Source: Osmia lignaria lignaria
Taxonomy: Eukaryota > Arthropoda > Insecta > Hymenoptera > Megachilidae
Length of the DNA stretch: 64,000 bases
Direction of reading: 5' to 3'
Assembly: GCF_051020975.1 (NCBI RefSeq)
Contig: NW_027478161.1
Location: 6,634,001 to 6,698,000 of the forward strand
Part shown: positions 24,148-36,382 of the stretch, one piece after another
How positions within the stretch are numbered: position 1 is the first letter of the stretch
Layout of the letters: every line of letters starts with the position of its first letter
Notes under the pieces: generated by a model
What the model saw: only the letters and a program-made list of their open reading frames with translations
Told to the model about the DNA's origin: nothing
The model's database searches: none
Made by a program: the position numbers and the translations under genes

Positions 24148-24791
24148 CATAAATTGTAGGAAACATAATTCTCTACAAAAAAGGTCTCTCAACATTTTGC
24201 CATAGCTCGCTTCGTTTCCGAGATATTTGCAGATACATCTCAAGGGAAGGGGCCTGACGGACATATTTCGAGATATTTCTTCTTCTTGTTGTTCATCTTC
24301 TGCACAGCTAAGCTGGAAGTGGCATTGGCGGCTCGCACTTGTGCAGAGTTATCTCAAAGGAAGGGGCCACGGTGTTTCTGTATCTCTATTATGTTGCTGC
24401 GGCATCGGAACTTTTAAATATCTCGATATATCTCGAAAACTACGCTTCTGATCAAAAAATATCATAGAACATAAATTGTAGGAAACATAATTCTCTACAA
24501 AAAAGGTCTCTCAACATTTTGCCATAGCTCGCTTCGTTTCCGAGATATTTGCAGATACATCTCAAGGGAAGGGGCCTGACGGACATATTTCGAGATATTT
24601 CTTCTTCTTGTTGTTCTTCTTCTGCACAGCTAAGCTGGAAGTGGCATTTGCGGCTCGCACTAGTGCAGAGTTATCTCAAAGGAAGGGGCCACGGTGTTTC
24701 TGTATCTCTATTATGTTGCTGCGGCTTCGGAACTTTTAAATATCTCCATATATCTCGAAAACTACGCTTCTGATCAAAAAATATCATAGAA
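24148..24791 (+). repeat. Adjacent near-duplicate monomers 76-77
   Basis: Both carry CAGATACATCTCAAGG, an 'R' middle, TCTCAAAGGAAGGGGCC and TATGTTGCTGCGG, and begin with CATAAATTGTAGG. This combination is confined to the two, so monomer-scale duplication is the simplest reading. Confidence 0.7.
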
Positions 24792-25435
24792 CATAAATTG
24801 TAGGAAACATAATTCTCTACAAAAAAGGTCTCTTAACATTTTGCCATAGCTCGGTTCGTTTCCGAGATATTTGCAGATTTATCTCAAGGGAAGGGGCCTG
24901 ACGGACATATTTCGAGATATTTCTTCTTCTTGTTGTTCTTCTTCTGCACAGCTAAACTGGAAGTGGCATTTCCAGCTCCGAATAGTGCAGAGTTACCTCA
25001 AAGAAAGGGGCCACGGTGTTTCTGTATCTCTATTATGTTGGTGCGGCTTCGGAACTTTTAAATATCTCGATATATCTCGAAAACTACGCTTCTGATCAAA
25101 AAATATCATAGAACATAAATTGTAGGAAACATAATTCTCTACAAAAAACGTCTCTTAACATTTTGCCATAGCTCGCTTCGTTTCCGAGATATTTGCAGAT
25201 TCAGCTCAAAGGAACGGGCCTGACGGACATATTTCGAGATATTTCTTCTTCTTGTTGTTCTTCTTCTGCACAGCTAAGCTGGAAGTGGCATTTGCAGCTC
25301 GCAATAGTGCAGAGTTATCTCCAAGAAGGGGGCCACGGTGTTTCTGTATCTCTATTATGTTGGTGCGGCTTCGGAACTTTTAAATATCTTGATATATCTC
25401 GAGAACTACGCATCTGATCAAAAAATATCATAGAA

Positions 25436-25930
25436 CATAAATAGTAGGAAACTTAATTCTCTACAAAAAAGGTCTCTCAACATTTTGCCATAGCTCGCTT
25501 CGTTTCCGAGATATTTGCAGATTTATCTCAAGGGAAGGGGCCTGACGGACATATTTCGAGATATTTCTTCTTCCTGTTGTTCTTCTTCTGCACAGCTAAA
25601 GTGGAAGTTACATTTGCAGCTCGGAATAGTGCAGAGTTATCTCAAAGAAAGAGGCCACGGTGTTTATGTATCTTTATTATGTTGGTGCGGCTTCGGAACC
25701 TTTAAATATCTCGATATATCTCGAAAACTACGCATCTGATCAAAAAATATCATAGAACATAAATAGTAGGAAACTTAATTTCCTACAAAAAGGGTCTCTC
25801 AACGTTTTGCCATAGCTCGCATCGTTTCCGAGATATTTGCAGATCTAATTCAAGGGAAGGGGCCTGACGGACATATTTCGAGATATTTCTTCTTCTTGTT
25901 GTTCTTCTTCTGCACAGCTAAACTGGAAGT
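25436..25930 (+). repeat. Monomer 80 and front of 81, duplicated at 27,368
   Basis: About 1.5 monomers match 27,368-27,860 at an offset of 1,932 bases (six monomers). Shared marks: TTCCTGTTGTTC, AAAGTGGAAGTTACATTTGC, GTGTTTATGTATCTTTATT, CATAAATAGTAGG, TTTCCTACAAAAAGGG and GATCTAATTCAAGG. After the TTC/TTG tract the copies part: here the middle is 'F', there it is 'Q'. One end of the exchange therefore falls inside the monomer. Confidence 0.75.
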
Positions 25931-28654
25931 GGCATTTCCAGCTCGCAATAGCGCAGAGTTATCTCAGAGAAAGGGGCCACGGTGTTTCTGTATCTCTATA
26001 ATGTTGGTGCGGCTTCGGAACTTTTAAATATCTCGATATATCTCGAAAACTACGCTTCTGATCAAAAAATATCATAGAACATAAATTGTAGGAGCCATAA
26101 TTCTCTACAAAAAAGGTCTCTTAACATTTTGCCATAGTTCGTTTCGTTTCCGAGATATTTGCAGATATATCTCAAGGGAAGGGGCCTGACGGACATATTT
26201 CGAGATATTTCTTCTTCTTGTTGTTCTTCTTCTGCACAGCTAAACTGGAAGTGGCATTTCCAGCTCGCAATAGCGCAGAGTTATCTCAAAGAAAGGGGCC
26301 ACGGTGTTTCTGTATCTCTATTATGTTGGTGCGACTTCGGAACTTTTAAATATCTTGATATATCTCGAGAACTACGCATCTGATCAAAAAATATCGTAGA
26401 ACACAAAAAGTAGGAAACTTAATTCTCTACAAAAAAGGTCTCTTAACATTTTGCTATAGCTCGCTTCATTTCCGAGATATTTGCAGATTTATCTCAAGGG
26501 AAGGGGCCTGACGTACATATTTCGAGATATTTCTTCTTCTTGTTGTTCTTCTTCTGCACAGCTAAGCTGGAAGTGGCATTTACAGCTCGCAATAGTGCAG
26601 AGTTATCTCAAAGAAAGGGGCCACGGTGTTTCTGTATCTCTATTATGTTGGTGCGGCTTCGGAACTTTTAAATATCTTGATATATCTCGAGAACTACGCA
26701 TCTGATCAAAAAATATCATAGAACATAAAAAGTAGGAAACTTAATTCTCTACAAAAAAGGTCTCTTAACATTTTGCCATATCTCGCTTCGTTTCCGAGAT
26801 ATTTGCAGATTTATCTCAAGGGAAGGGGCCTGACGGACATATTTCGAGATATTTCTTCTTCTTGTTGTTCTTCTTCTGCACAGCTAAGCTGGAAGTGGCA
26901 TTTGCAGCTCGCAATAGTGCAGAGTTATCTCCAAGAAGGGGGCCACGGTGTTTCTGTATCTCTATTATGTTGGAGCGACTTCGGAACTTTTAAATATCTT
27001 GATATATCTCGAGAACTACGCATCTGATCAAAAAATATCATAGAACATAAAAAGTAGGAAACTTAATTCTCTATAGAAAAGGTCTCTTAACATTTTGCCA
27101 TAGCCCGCTTCATTTCCGAGATATTTGCAGATTTATCTCAAGGGAAGGGGCCTAACGGACATATTTCGAGATATTTCTTCTTCTTGTTGTTCTTCTTCTG
27201 CACAGCGAAGCTGGAAGTGGCAATTGCAGCTCGCAATAGTGCAGAGTTATCTCAAAGAAAGGGGCCACGGTGTTTCTGTATCTCTATTATGTTGGTGCGG
27301 CTTCGGAACTTTTAAATATCTTGATATATCTCGAGAACTACGCATCTGATCAAAAAATATCATAGAACATAAATAGTAGGAAACTTAATTCTCTACAAAA
27401 AAGGTCTCTCAGCATTTTGCCATAGCTCGCTTCGTTTCCGAGATATTTGCAGATTTATCTCAAGGGAAGGGGCCTGACGGACATATTTCGAGATATTTCT
27501 TCTTCCTGTTGTTCTTCTTCTGCACAGCTAAAGTGGAAGTTACATTTGCAGCTCGGAATAGTGCAGAGTTATCTCAAAGAAAGAGGCCACGGTGTTTATG
27601 TATCTTTATTATGTTGGTGCGGCTTCGGAACCTTTAAATATCTCGATATATCTCGAAAACTACGCATCTGATCAAAAAATATCATAGAACATAAATAGTA
27701 GGAAACTTAATTTCCTACAAAAAGGGTCTCTCAACGTTTTGCCATAGCTCGCATCGTTTCCGAGATATTTGCAGATCTAATTCAAGGGAAGGGGCCTGAC
27801 GGACATATTTCGAGATATTTCTTCTTCTTGTTGTTCTTCTTCTGCACAGCTAAGCTGGAAGTGGCATTTGCAGCTCGCAATAGTGCAGAGTTATCTCAAA
27901 GAAAGGGGCCACGGTGTTTCTGTATTTCTATTATGTTGGTGCGGCTTCGGAACTTTTAAATATCTTGATATATCTCGAGAACTACGAATCTGATCAAAAA
28001 ATATCATAGAACATAAAAAGTAGGAAACTTAATTCTCTATAGAAAAGGTCTCTTAACATTTTGCCATAGCTCGCTTCGTTTCCGAGATATTTGCAGATTT
28101 ATCTCAAGGGAAGGGGCCTGACGGACATATTTCGAGATATTTCTTCTTCTTGTTGTTCTTCTTCTGCACAGCTAAACTGGAAGTGGCATTTCCAGCTCGC
28201 AATAGTGCAGAGTTATCTCAAAGAAAGGGGCCACGGTGTTTCTGTATCTCTATTATGTTGGTGCGGCTTCGGAACTTTTAAATATCTCGATATATCTCGA
28301 AAACTACGCTTCTGATCAAAAAATATCATAGAACATAAATTGTAGGAAACATAATTCTCTACAAAAAACGTCTCTTAACATTTTGCCATAGCTCGCTTCG
28401 TTTCCGAGATATTTGCAGATTCACCTCAAAGGAACGGGCCTGACGGACATATTTCGAGATATTTCTTCTTCTTGTTGTTCTTCTTCTGCACAGCTAAGCT
28501 GGAAGTGGCATTTGCAGCTCGCAATAGTGCAGAGTTATCTCAAAGAAAGGGGCCACGGGTTTCTGTATCTCTATTATGTTGGTGCGGCTTCGGAACTTTT
28601 AAATATCTCGATATATCTCGAAAACTACGCTTCTGATCAAAAAATATCATAGAA

Positions 28655-29620
28655 CATAAATTGTAGGAAACATAATTCTCTACAAAAAACGTCTCTTAAC
28701 ATTTTGCCACAGCTCGCTTCGTTTCCGAGATATTTGCAGATTCAGCTCAAAGGAACGGGCCTGACGGACATATTTCGAGATATTTCTTCTTCTTCTTGTT
28801 CTTCTTCTGCACAGCTAAACTGGAAGTGGCATTTCCAGCTCGCAATAGTGCAGAGTTATCTCAAAGAAAGGGGCCACGGTGTTTCTGTATCTCTACTATG
28901 TTGGTGCGGCTTCGGAACTTTTAAATATCTTGATATATCTCGAGAACTACGCATCTGATCAAAAAATATCATAGAACATAAAAAGTAGGAAACTTAATTC
29001 TCTACAAAAAAGGTCTCTTAACATTTTGCCATAGCTCGCTTCATTTCCGAGATATTTGCAGATTTATCTCAAGGGAAGGGGCCTGACGTACATATTTCGA
29101 GATATTTCTTCTTCTTGTTGTTCTTCTTCTGCACAGCTAAGCTGGAAGTGGCATTTACAGCTCGCAATAGTGCAGAGTTATCTCAAAGAAAGGGGCCACG
29201 GTGTTTCTGTATCTCTATTATGTTGGTGCGGCTTCGGAACTTTTAAATATCTTGATATATCTCGAGAACTACGAATCTGATCAAAAAATATCATAGAACA
29301 TAAAAAGTAGGAAACTTAATTCTCTACAAAAAAGGTCTCTTAACATTTTGCCATAGCTCGCTTTGTTTCCGAGATATTTGCAGATTTATCTCAAGGGAAG
29401 GGGCCTGACGGACATATTTCGAGATATTTCTTCTTCTTGTTGTTCTTCTTCTGCACAGCTAAACTGGAAGTGGCATTTCCAGCTCGCAATAGTGCAGAGT
29501 TATCTCAAAGAAAGGGGCCACGGTGTTTCTGTATCTCTATTATGTTGGTGCGGCTTCGGAACTTTTAAATATCTCGATATATCTCGAAAACTACGCTTCT
29601 GATCAAAAAATATCATAGAA
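28655..29620 (+). repeat. Trimer unit 1 (A-B-C)
   Basis: Starts: A 28,655, B 28,977, C 29,299. A differs from later copies by GCCACAGCTCG. C has GCTTTGTTTCCG. B ends with ACGAATCTGATC, as most B copies do. Confidence 0.88.
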
Positions 29621-30586
29621 CATAAATTGTAGGAAACATAATTCTCTACAAAAAACGTCTCTTAACATTTTGCCATAGCTCGCTTCGTTTCCGAGATATT
29701 TGCAGATTCAGCTCAAAGGAACGGGCCTGACGGACATATTTCGAGATATTTCTTCTTCTTCTTGTTCTTCTTCTGCACAGCTAAACTGGAAGTGGCATTT
29801 CCAGCTCGCAATAGTGCAGAGTTATCTCAAAGAAAGGGGCCACGGTGTTTCTGTATCTCTACTATGTTGGTGCGGCTTCGGAACTTTTAAATATCTTGAT
29901 ATATCTCGAGAACTACGCATCTGATCAAAAAATATCATAGAACATAAAAAGTAGGAAACTTAATTCTCTACAAAAAAGGTCTCTTAACATTTTGCCATAG
30001 CTCGCTTCATTTCCGAGATATTTGCAGATTTATCTCAAGGGAAGGGGCCTGACGTACATATTTCGAGATATTTCTTCTTCTTGTTGTTCTTCTTCTGCAC
30101 AGCTAAGCTGGAAGTGGCATTTACAGCTCGCAATAGTGCAGAGTTATCTCAAAGAAAGGGGCCACGGAGTTTCTGTATCTCTATTATGTTGGTGCGGCTT
30201 CGGAACTTTTAAATATCTTGATATATCTCGAGAACTACGAATCTGATCAAAAAATATCATAGAACATAAAAAGTAGGAAACTTAATTCTCTACAAAAAAG
30301 GTCTCTTAACATTTTGCCATAGCTCGCTTTGTTTCCGAGATATTTGCAGATTTATCTCAAGGGAAGGGGCCTGACGGACATATTTCGAGATATTTCTTCT
30401 TCTTGTTGTTCTTCTTCTGCACAGCTAAACTGGAAGTGGCATTTCCAGCTCGCAATAGTGCAGAGTTATCTCAAAGAAAGGGGCCACGGTGTTTCTGTAT
30501 CTCTATTATGTTGGTGCGGCTTCGGAACTTTTAAATATCTCGATATATCTCGAAAACTACGCTTCTGATCAAAAAATATCATAGAA
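29621..30586 (+). repeat. Trimer unit 2 (A-B-C)
   Basis: Starts: A 29,621, B 29,943, C 30,265. Its B carries the private CACGGAGTTTCTG near 30,165. That change reappears only in the hybrid monomer 99 near 31,770, so it traces the source of that hybrid's rear half. Confidence 0.88.
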
Positions 30587-31552
30587 CATAAATTGTAGGA
30601 AACATAATTCTCTACAAAAAACGTCTCTTAACATTTTGCCATAGCTCGCTTCGTTTCCGAGATATTTGCAGATTCAGCTCAAAGGAACGGGCCTGACGGA
30701 CATATTTCGAGATATTTCTTCTTCTTCTTGTTCTTCTTCTGCACAGCTAAACTGGAAGTGGCATTTCCAGCTCGCAATAGTGCAGAGTTATCTCAAAGAA
30801 AGGGGCCACGGTGTTTCTGTATCTCTACTATGTTGGTGCGGCTTCGGAACTTTTAAATATCTTGATATATCTCGAGAACTACGCATCTGATCAAAAAATA
30901 TCATAGAACATAAAAAGTAGGAAACTTAATTCTCTACAAAAAAGGTCTCTTAACATTTTGCCATAGCTCGCTTCATTTCCGAGATATTTGCAGATTTATC
31001 TCAAGGGAAGGGGCCTGACGTACATATTTCGAGATATTTCTTCTTCTTGTTGTTCTTCTTCTGCACAGCTAAGCTGGAAGTGGCATTTACAGCTCGCAAT
31101 AGTGCAGAGTTATCTCAAAGAAAGGGGCCACGGTGTTTCTGTATCTCTATTATGTTGGTGCGGCTTCGGAACTTTTAAATATCTTGATATATCTCGAGAA
31201 CTACGAATCTGATCAAAAAATATCATAGAACATAAAAAGTAGGAAACTTAATTCTCTACAAAAAAGGTCTCTTAACATTTTGCCATAGCTCGCTTCGTTT
31301 CCGAGATATTTGCAGATTTATCTCAAGGGAAGGGGCCTGACGGACATATTTCGAGATATTTCTTCTTCTTGTTGTTCTTCTTCTGCACAGCTAAACTGGA
31401 AGTGGCATTTCCAGCTCGCAATAGTGCAGAGTTATCTCAAAGAAAGGGGCCACGGTGTTTCTGTATCTCTATTATGTTGGTGCGGCTTCGGAACTTTTAA
31501 ATATCTCGATATATCTCGAAAACTACGCTTCTGATCAAAAAATATTATAGAA
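30587..31552 (+). repeat. Trimer unit 3 (A-B-C)
   Basis: Starts: A 30,587, B 30,909, C 31,231. Its C ends with AATATTATAG, the C2 form, and has GCTTCGTTTCCG in place of GCTTTG. Confidence 0.88.
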
Positions 31553-31874
31553 CATAAATTGTAGGAAACATAATTCTCTACAAAAAACGTCTCTTAACAT
31601 TTTGCCATAGCTCGCTTCGTTTCCGAGATATTTGCAGATTCAGCTCAAAGGAACGGGCCTGACGGACATATTTCGAGATATTTCTTCTTCTTGTTGTTCT
31701 TCTTCTGCACAGCTAAACTGGAAGTGGCATTTCCAGCTCGCAATAGTGCAGAGTTATCTCAAAGAAAGGGGCCACGGAGTTTCTGTATCTCTATTATGTT
31801 GGTGCGGCTTCGGAACTTTTAAATATCTTGATATATCTCGAGAACTACGAATCTGATCAAAAAATATCATAGAA
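31553..31874 (+). repeat. Hybrid monomer 99 (front A, rear B)
   Basis: The 'QIQ' front and 'F' middle are those of A. Then come the B-specific CACGGAGTTTCTG (around 31,770) and ACGAATCTGATC. The switch lies between about 31,732 and 31,770. The next monomer at 31,875 is C, so this unit is a two-monomer remnant made by loss of one monomer length between A and B in register. Confidence 0.85.
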
Positions 31875-32196
31875 CATAAAAAGTAGGAAACTTAATTCTC
31901 TACAAAAAAGGTCTCTTAACATTTTGCCATAGCTCGCTTTGTTTCCGAGATATTTGCAGATTTATCTCAAGGGAAGGGGCCTGACGGACATATTTCGAGA
32001 TATTTCTTCTTCTTGTTGTTCTTCTTCTGCACAGCTAAACTGGAAGTGGCATTTCCAGCTCGCAATAGTGCAGAGTTATCTCAAAGAAAGGGGCCACGGT
32101 GTTTCTGTATCTCTATTATGTTGGTGCGGCTTCGGAACTTTTAAATATCTCGATATATCTCGAAAACTACGCTTCTGATCAAAAAATATCATAGAA

Positions 32197-33162
32197 CATA
32201 AATTGTAGGAAACATAATTCTCTACAAAAAACGTCTCTTAACATTTTGCCATAGCTCGCTTCGTTTCCGAGATATTTGCAGATTCAGCTCAAAGGAACGG
32301 GCCTGACGGACATATTTCGAGATATTTCTTCTTCTTCTTGTTCTTCTTCTGCACAGCTAAACTGGAAGTGGCATTTCCAGCTCGCAATAGTGCAGAGTTA
32401 TCTCAAAGAAAGGGGCCACGGTGTTTCTGTATCTCTACTATGTTGGTGCGGCTTCGGAACTTTTAAATATCTTGATATATCTCGAGAACTACGCATCTGA
32501 TCAAAAAATATCATAGAACATAAAAAGTAGGAAACTTAATTCTCTACAAAAAAGGTCTCTTAACATTTTGCCATAGCTCGCTTCATTTCCGAGATATTTG
32601 CAGATTTATCTCAAGGGAAGGGGCCTGACGTACATATTTCGAGATATTTCTTCTTCTTGTTGTTCTTCTTCTGCACAGCTAAGCTGGAAGTGGCATTTAC
32701 AGCTCGCAATAGTGCAGAGTTATCTCAAAGAAAGGGGCCACGGTGTTTCTGTATCTCTATTATGTTGGTGCGGCTTCGGAACTTTTAAATATCTTGTTAT
32801 ATCTCGAGAACTACGAATCTGATCAAAAAATATCATAGAACATAAAAAGTAGGAAACTTAATTCTCTACAAAAAAGGTCTCTTAACATTTTGCCATAGCT
32901 CGCTTCGTTTCCGAGATATTTGCAGATTTATCTCAAGGGAAGGGGCCTGACGGACATATTTCGAGATATTTCTTCTTCTTGTTGTTCTTCTTCTGCACAG
33001 CTAAACTGGAAGTGGCATTTCCAGCTCGCAATAGTGCAGAGTTATCTCAAAGAAAGGGGCCACGGTGTTTCTGTATCTCTATTATGTTGGTGCGGCTTCG
33101 GAACTTTTAAATATCTCGATATATCTCGAAAACTACGCTTCTGATCAAAAAATATTATAGAA
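32197..33162 (+). repeat. Trimer unit (A-B-C)
   Basis: Starts: A 32,197, B 32,519, C 32,841. B has a private T at AATATCTTGTTATATC (near 32,797). C has the ATATTATAG end. It follows the shortened unit 31,553-32,196 and is followed by A2-B-H. Confidence 0.87.
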
Positions 33163-34128
33163 CATAAATTGTAGGAAACATAATTCTCTACAAAAAACGT
33201 CTCTTAACATTTTGCCATAGCTCGCTTCGTTTCCGAGATATTTGCAGATTCAGCTCAAAGGAACGGGCCTGACGGACATATTTCGAGATATTTCTTCTTC
33301 TTGTTGTTCTTCTTCTGCACAGCTAAACTGGAAGTGGCATTTCCAGCTCGCAATAGTGCAGAGTTATCTCAAAGAAAGGGGCCACGGTGTTTCTGTATCT
33401 CTACTATGTTGGTGCGGCTTCGGAACTTTTAAATATCTTGATATATCTCGAGAACTACGCATCTGATCAAAAAATATCATAGAACATAAAAAGTAGGAAA
33501 CTTAATTCTCTACAAAAAAGGTCTCTTAACATTTTGCCATAGCTCGCTTCATTTCCGAGATATTTGCAGATTTATCTCAAGGGAAGGGGCCTGACGTACA
33601 TATTTCGAGATATTTCTTCTTCTTGTTGTTCTTCTTCTGCACAGCTAAGCTGGAAGTGGCATTTACAGCTCGCAATAGTGCAGAGTTATCTCAAAGAAAG
33701 GGGCCACGGTGTTTCTGTATCTCTATTATGTTGGTGCGGCTTCGGAACTTTTAAATATCTTGATATATCTCGAGAACTACGCATCTGATCAAAAAATATC
33801 ATAGAACATAAAAAGTAGCAAACTTAATTCTCTATAGAAAAGGTCTCTTAACATTTTGCCATAGCTCGCTTCGTTTCCGAGATATTTGCACATTTATCTC
33901 AAGGGAAGGGGCCTAACGGACATATTTCGAGATATTTCTCCTTCTTGTTGTTCTTCTTCTGCACAGCTAAGCTGGAAGTGGCATTTGCGGCTCGCACTAG
34001 TGCAGAGTTATCTCAAAGAAAGGGGCCACGGTGTTTCTGTATCTCTATTATGTTGGTGCAGCTTCGGAACTTTTAAATATCTTGATATATCTCGAGAACT
34101 ACGCATCTGATCAAAAAATATCATGGAA
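33163..34128 (+). repeat. Trimer variant A-B-H
   Basis: Starts: A 33,163 (A2 tract form), B 33,485, H 33,807. H replaces C; it has CTATAGAAAAGG, TTTGCACATTTATC, GGCCTAACGG, TTTCTCCTTC and an 'R' middle with the SpeI site. The same A2-B-H order recurs at 36,383, ten monomers later. Confidence 0.85.
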
Positions 34129-35416
34129 CATAAAAAGTAGGAAACTTAATTCTCTATAGAAAAGGTCTCTTAACATTTTGCCATAGCTCGCTTCGTTTCC
34201 GAGATATTTGCACATTTATCTCAAGGGAAGGGGCCTAACGGACATATTTCGAGATATTTCTCCTTCTTGTTGTTCTTCTTCTGCACAGCTAAGCTGGAAG
34301 TGGCATTTACGGCTCGCACTAGTGCAGAGTTATCTCAAAGAAAGGGGCCACGGTGTTTCTGTATCTCTATTATGTTGGTGCAGTTTCGGAACTTTTAAAT
34401 ATCTTGATATATCTCGAGATCTACGCATCTGATCAAAAAATATCATAGAACATAAAAAGTAGGAAACTTAATTCTCTACAAAAGAGGTCTGTTAACATTT
34501 TGCCATAGCTCGCTTCATTTCCGAGATATTTGCAGATTTATCTCAAGGGAAGGGGCCTGACGTACATATTTCGAGATATTTCTTCTTCTTGTTGTTCTTC
34601 TTCTGCACAGCTAAGCTGGAAGTGGCATTTACAGCTCGCAATAGTGCAGAGTTATCTCAAAGAAAGGGGCCACGGTGTTTCTGTATCTCTATTATGTTGG
34701 TGCGGCTTCGGAACTTTTAAATATCTTGATATATCTCGAGAACTACGCATCTGATCAAAAAATATCATAGAACATAAAAAGTAGCAAACTTAATTCTCTA
34801 TAGAAAAGGTCTCTTAACATTTTGCCATAGCTCGCTTCGTTTCCGAGATATTTGCACATTTATCTCAAGGGAAGGGGCCTAACGGACATATTTCGAGATA
34901 TTTCTCCTTCTTGTTGTTCTTCTTGTGCACAGCTAAGCTGGAAGTGGCATTTGCGGCTCGCACTAGTGCAGAGTTATCTCAAAGAAAGGGGCCACGGTGT
35001 TTCTGTATCTCTATTATGTTGGTGCAGTTTCGGAACTTTTAAATATCTTGATATATCTCGAGATCTACGCATCTGATCAAAAAATATCATAGAACATAAA
35101 AAGTAGGAAACTTAATTCTCTACAAAAGAGGTCTGTTAACATTTTGCCATAGCTCGCTTCATTTCCGAGATATTTGCAGATTTATCTCAAGGGAAGGGGC
35201 CTGACGTACATATTTCGAGATATTTCATCTTCTTGTTGTTCTTCTTCTGCACAGCTAAGCTGGAAGTGGCATTTACAGCTCGCAATAGTGCAGAGTTATC
35301 TCAAAGAAAGGGGCCACGGTGTTTCTGTATCTCTATTATGTTGGTGCGGCTTCGGAACTTTTAAATATCTCGATATATCTCGAAAACTACGCTTCTGATC
35401 AAAAAATATCATAGAA
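34129..35416 (+). repeat. H-B dimer repeated twice (644-bp period)
   Basis: H starts at 34,129 and 34,773; B or a B-fronted hybrid starts at 34,451 and 35,095. Both H copies have GTGCAGTTTCGG and CTCGAGATCTACG. Both second members share ACAAAAGAGGTCTGTTAAC. The last monomer (35,095-35,416) has a B front (GACGTACATATTTCG, CATTTACAGC) and a C tail (CTCGAAAAC, CGCTTCTG), with the switch between monomer positions of about 181 and 274. Confidence 0.85.
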
Positions 35417-36382
35417 CATAAATTGTAGGAAACATAATTCTCTACAAAAAACGTCTCTTAACATTTTGCCATAGCTCGCTTCGTTTCCGAGATATTTGCA
35501 GATTCAGCTCAAAGGAACGGGCCTGACGGACATATTTCGAGATATTTCTTCTTCTTCTTGTTCTTCTTCTGCACAGCTAAACTGGAAGTGGCATTTCCAG
35601 CTCGCAATAGTGCAGAGTTATCTCAAAGAAAGGGGCCACGGTGTTTCTGTATCTCTACTATGTTGGTGCGGCTTCGGAACTTTTAAATATCTTGATATAT
35701 CTCGAGAACTACGCATCTGATCAAAAAATATCATAGATCATAAAAAGTAGGAAACTTAATTCTCTACAAAAAAGGTCTCTTAACATTTTGCCATAGCTCG
35801 CTTCATTTCCGAGATATTTGCAGATTTATCTCAAGGGAAGGGGCCTGACGTACATATTTCGAGATATTTCTTCTTCTTGTTGTTCTTCTTCTGCACAGCT
35901 AAGCTGGAAGTGGCATTTACAGCTCGCAATAGTGCAGAGTTATCTCAAAGAAAGGGGCCACGGTGTTTCTGTATCTCTATTATGTTGGTGCGGCTTCGGA
36001 ACTTTTAAATATCTTGATATATCTCGAGAACTACGAATCTGATCAAAAAATATCATAGAACATAAAAAGTAGGAAACTTAATTCTCTACAAAAAAGGTCT
36101 CTTAACATTTTGCCATAGCTCGCTTCGTTTCCGAGATATTTGCAGATTTATCTCAAGGGAAGGGGCCTGACGGACATATTTCGAGATATTTCTTCTTCTT
36201 GTTGTTCTTCTTCTGCACAGCTAAACTGGAAGTGGCATTTCCAGCTCGCAATAGTGCAGAGTTATCTCAAAGAAAGGGGCCACGGTGTTTCTGTATCTCT
36301 ATTATGTTGGTGCGGCTTCGGAACTTTTAAATATCTCGATATATCTCGAAAACTACGCTTCTGATCAAAAAATATTATAGAA
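35417..36382 (+). repeat. Trimer unit (A-B-C)
   Basis: Starts: A 35,417, B 35,739, C 36,061. It resumes the regular order after the H-B dimers. C has the ATATTATAG end, and A is followed by a private CATAGATCATAAAAAG. Confidence 0.87.

Larger units (their letters stand above)
19000..28654 (+). repeat. Heterogeneous domain (monomers 60-89), no dominant multimer
   Basis: Thirty monomers with more private variants than elsewhere. 'R' middles first become common here (20,930-25,100). Monomer 60 has lost two bases in the TCTCTATTATG stretch near 19,218. Monomers 61-62 are unusually divergent (GGGATGGGGCC, GACTTAATCC, TTATTGTGCTTTTTCCGC). Monomer 73 gains one base at GCTTCTTTTTCCG, monomer 75 loses a triplet from the TTC/TTG tract, and monomer 89 loses one base at CCACGGGTTTCTG. 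Confidence 0.75.
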
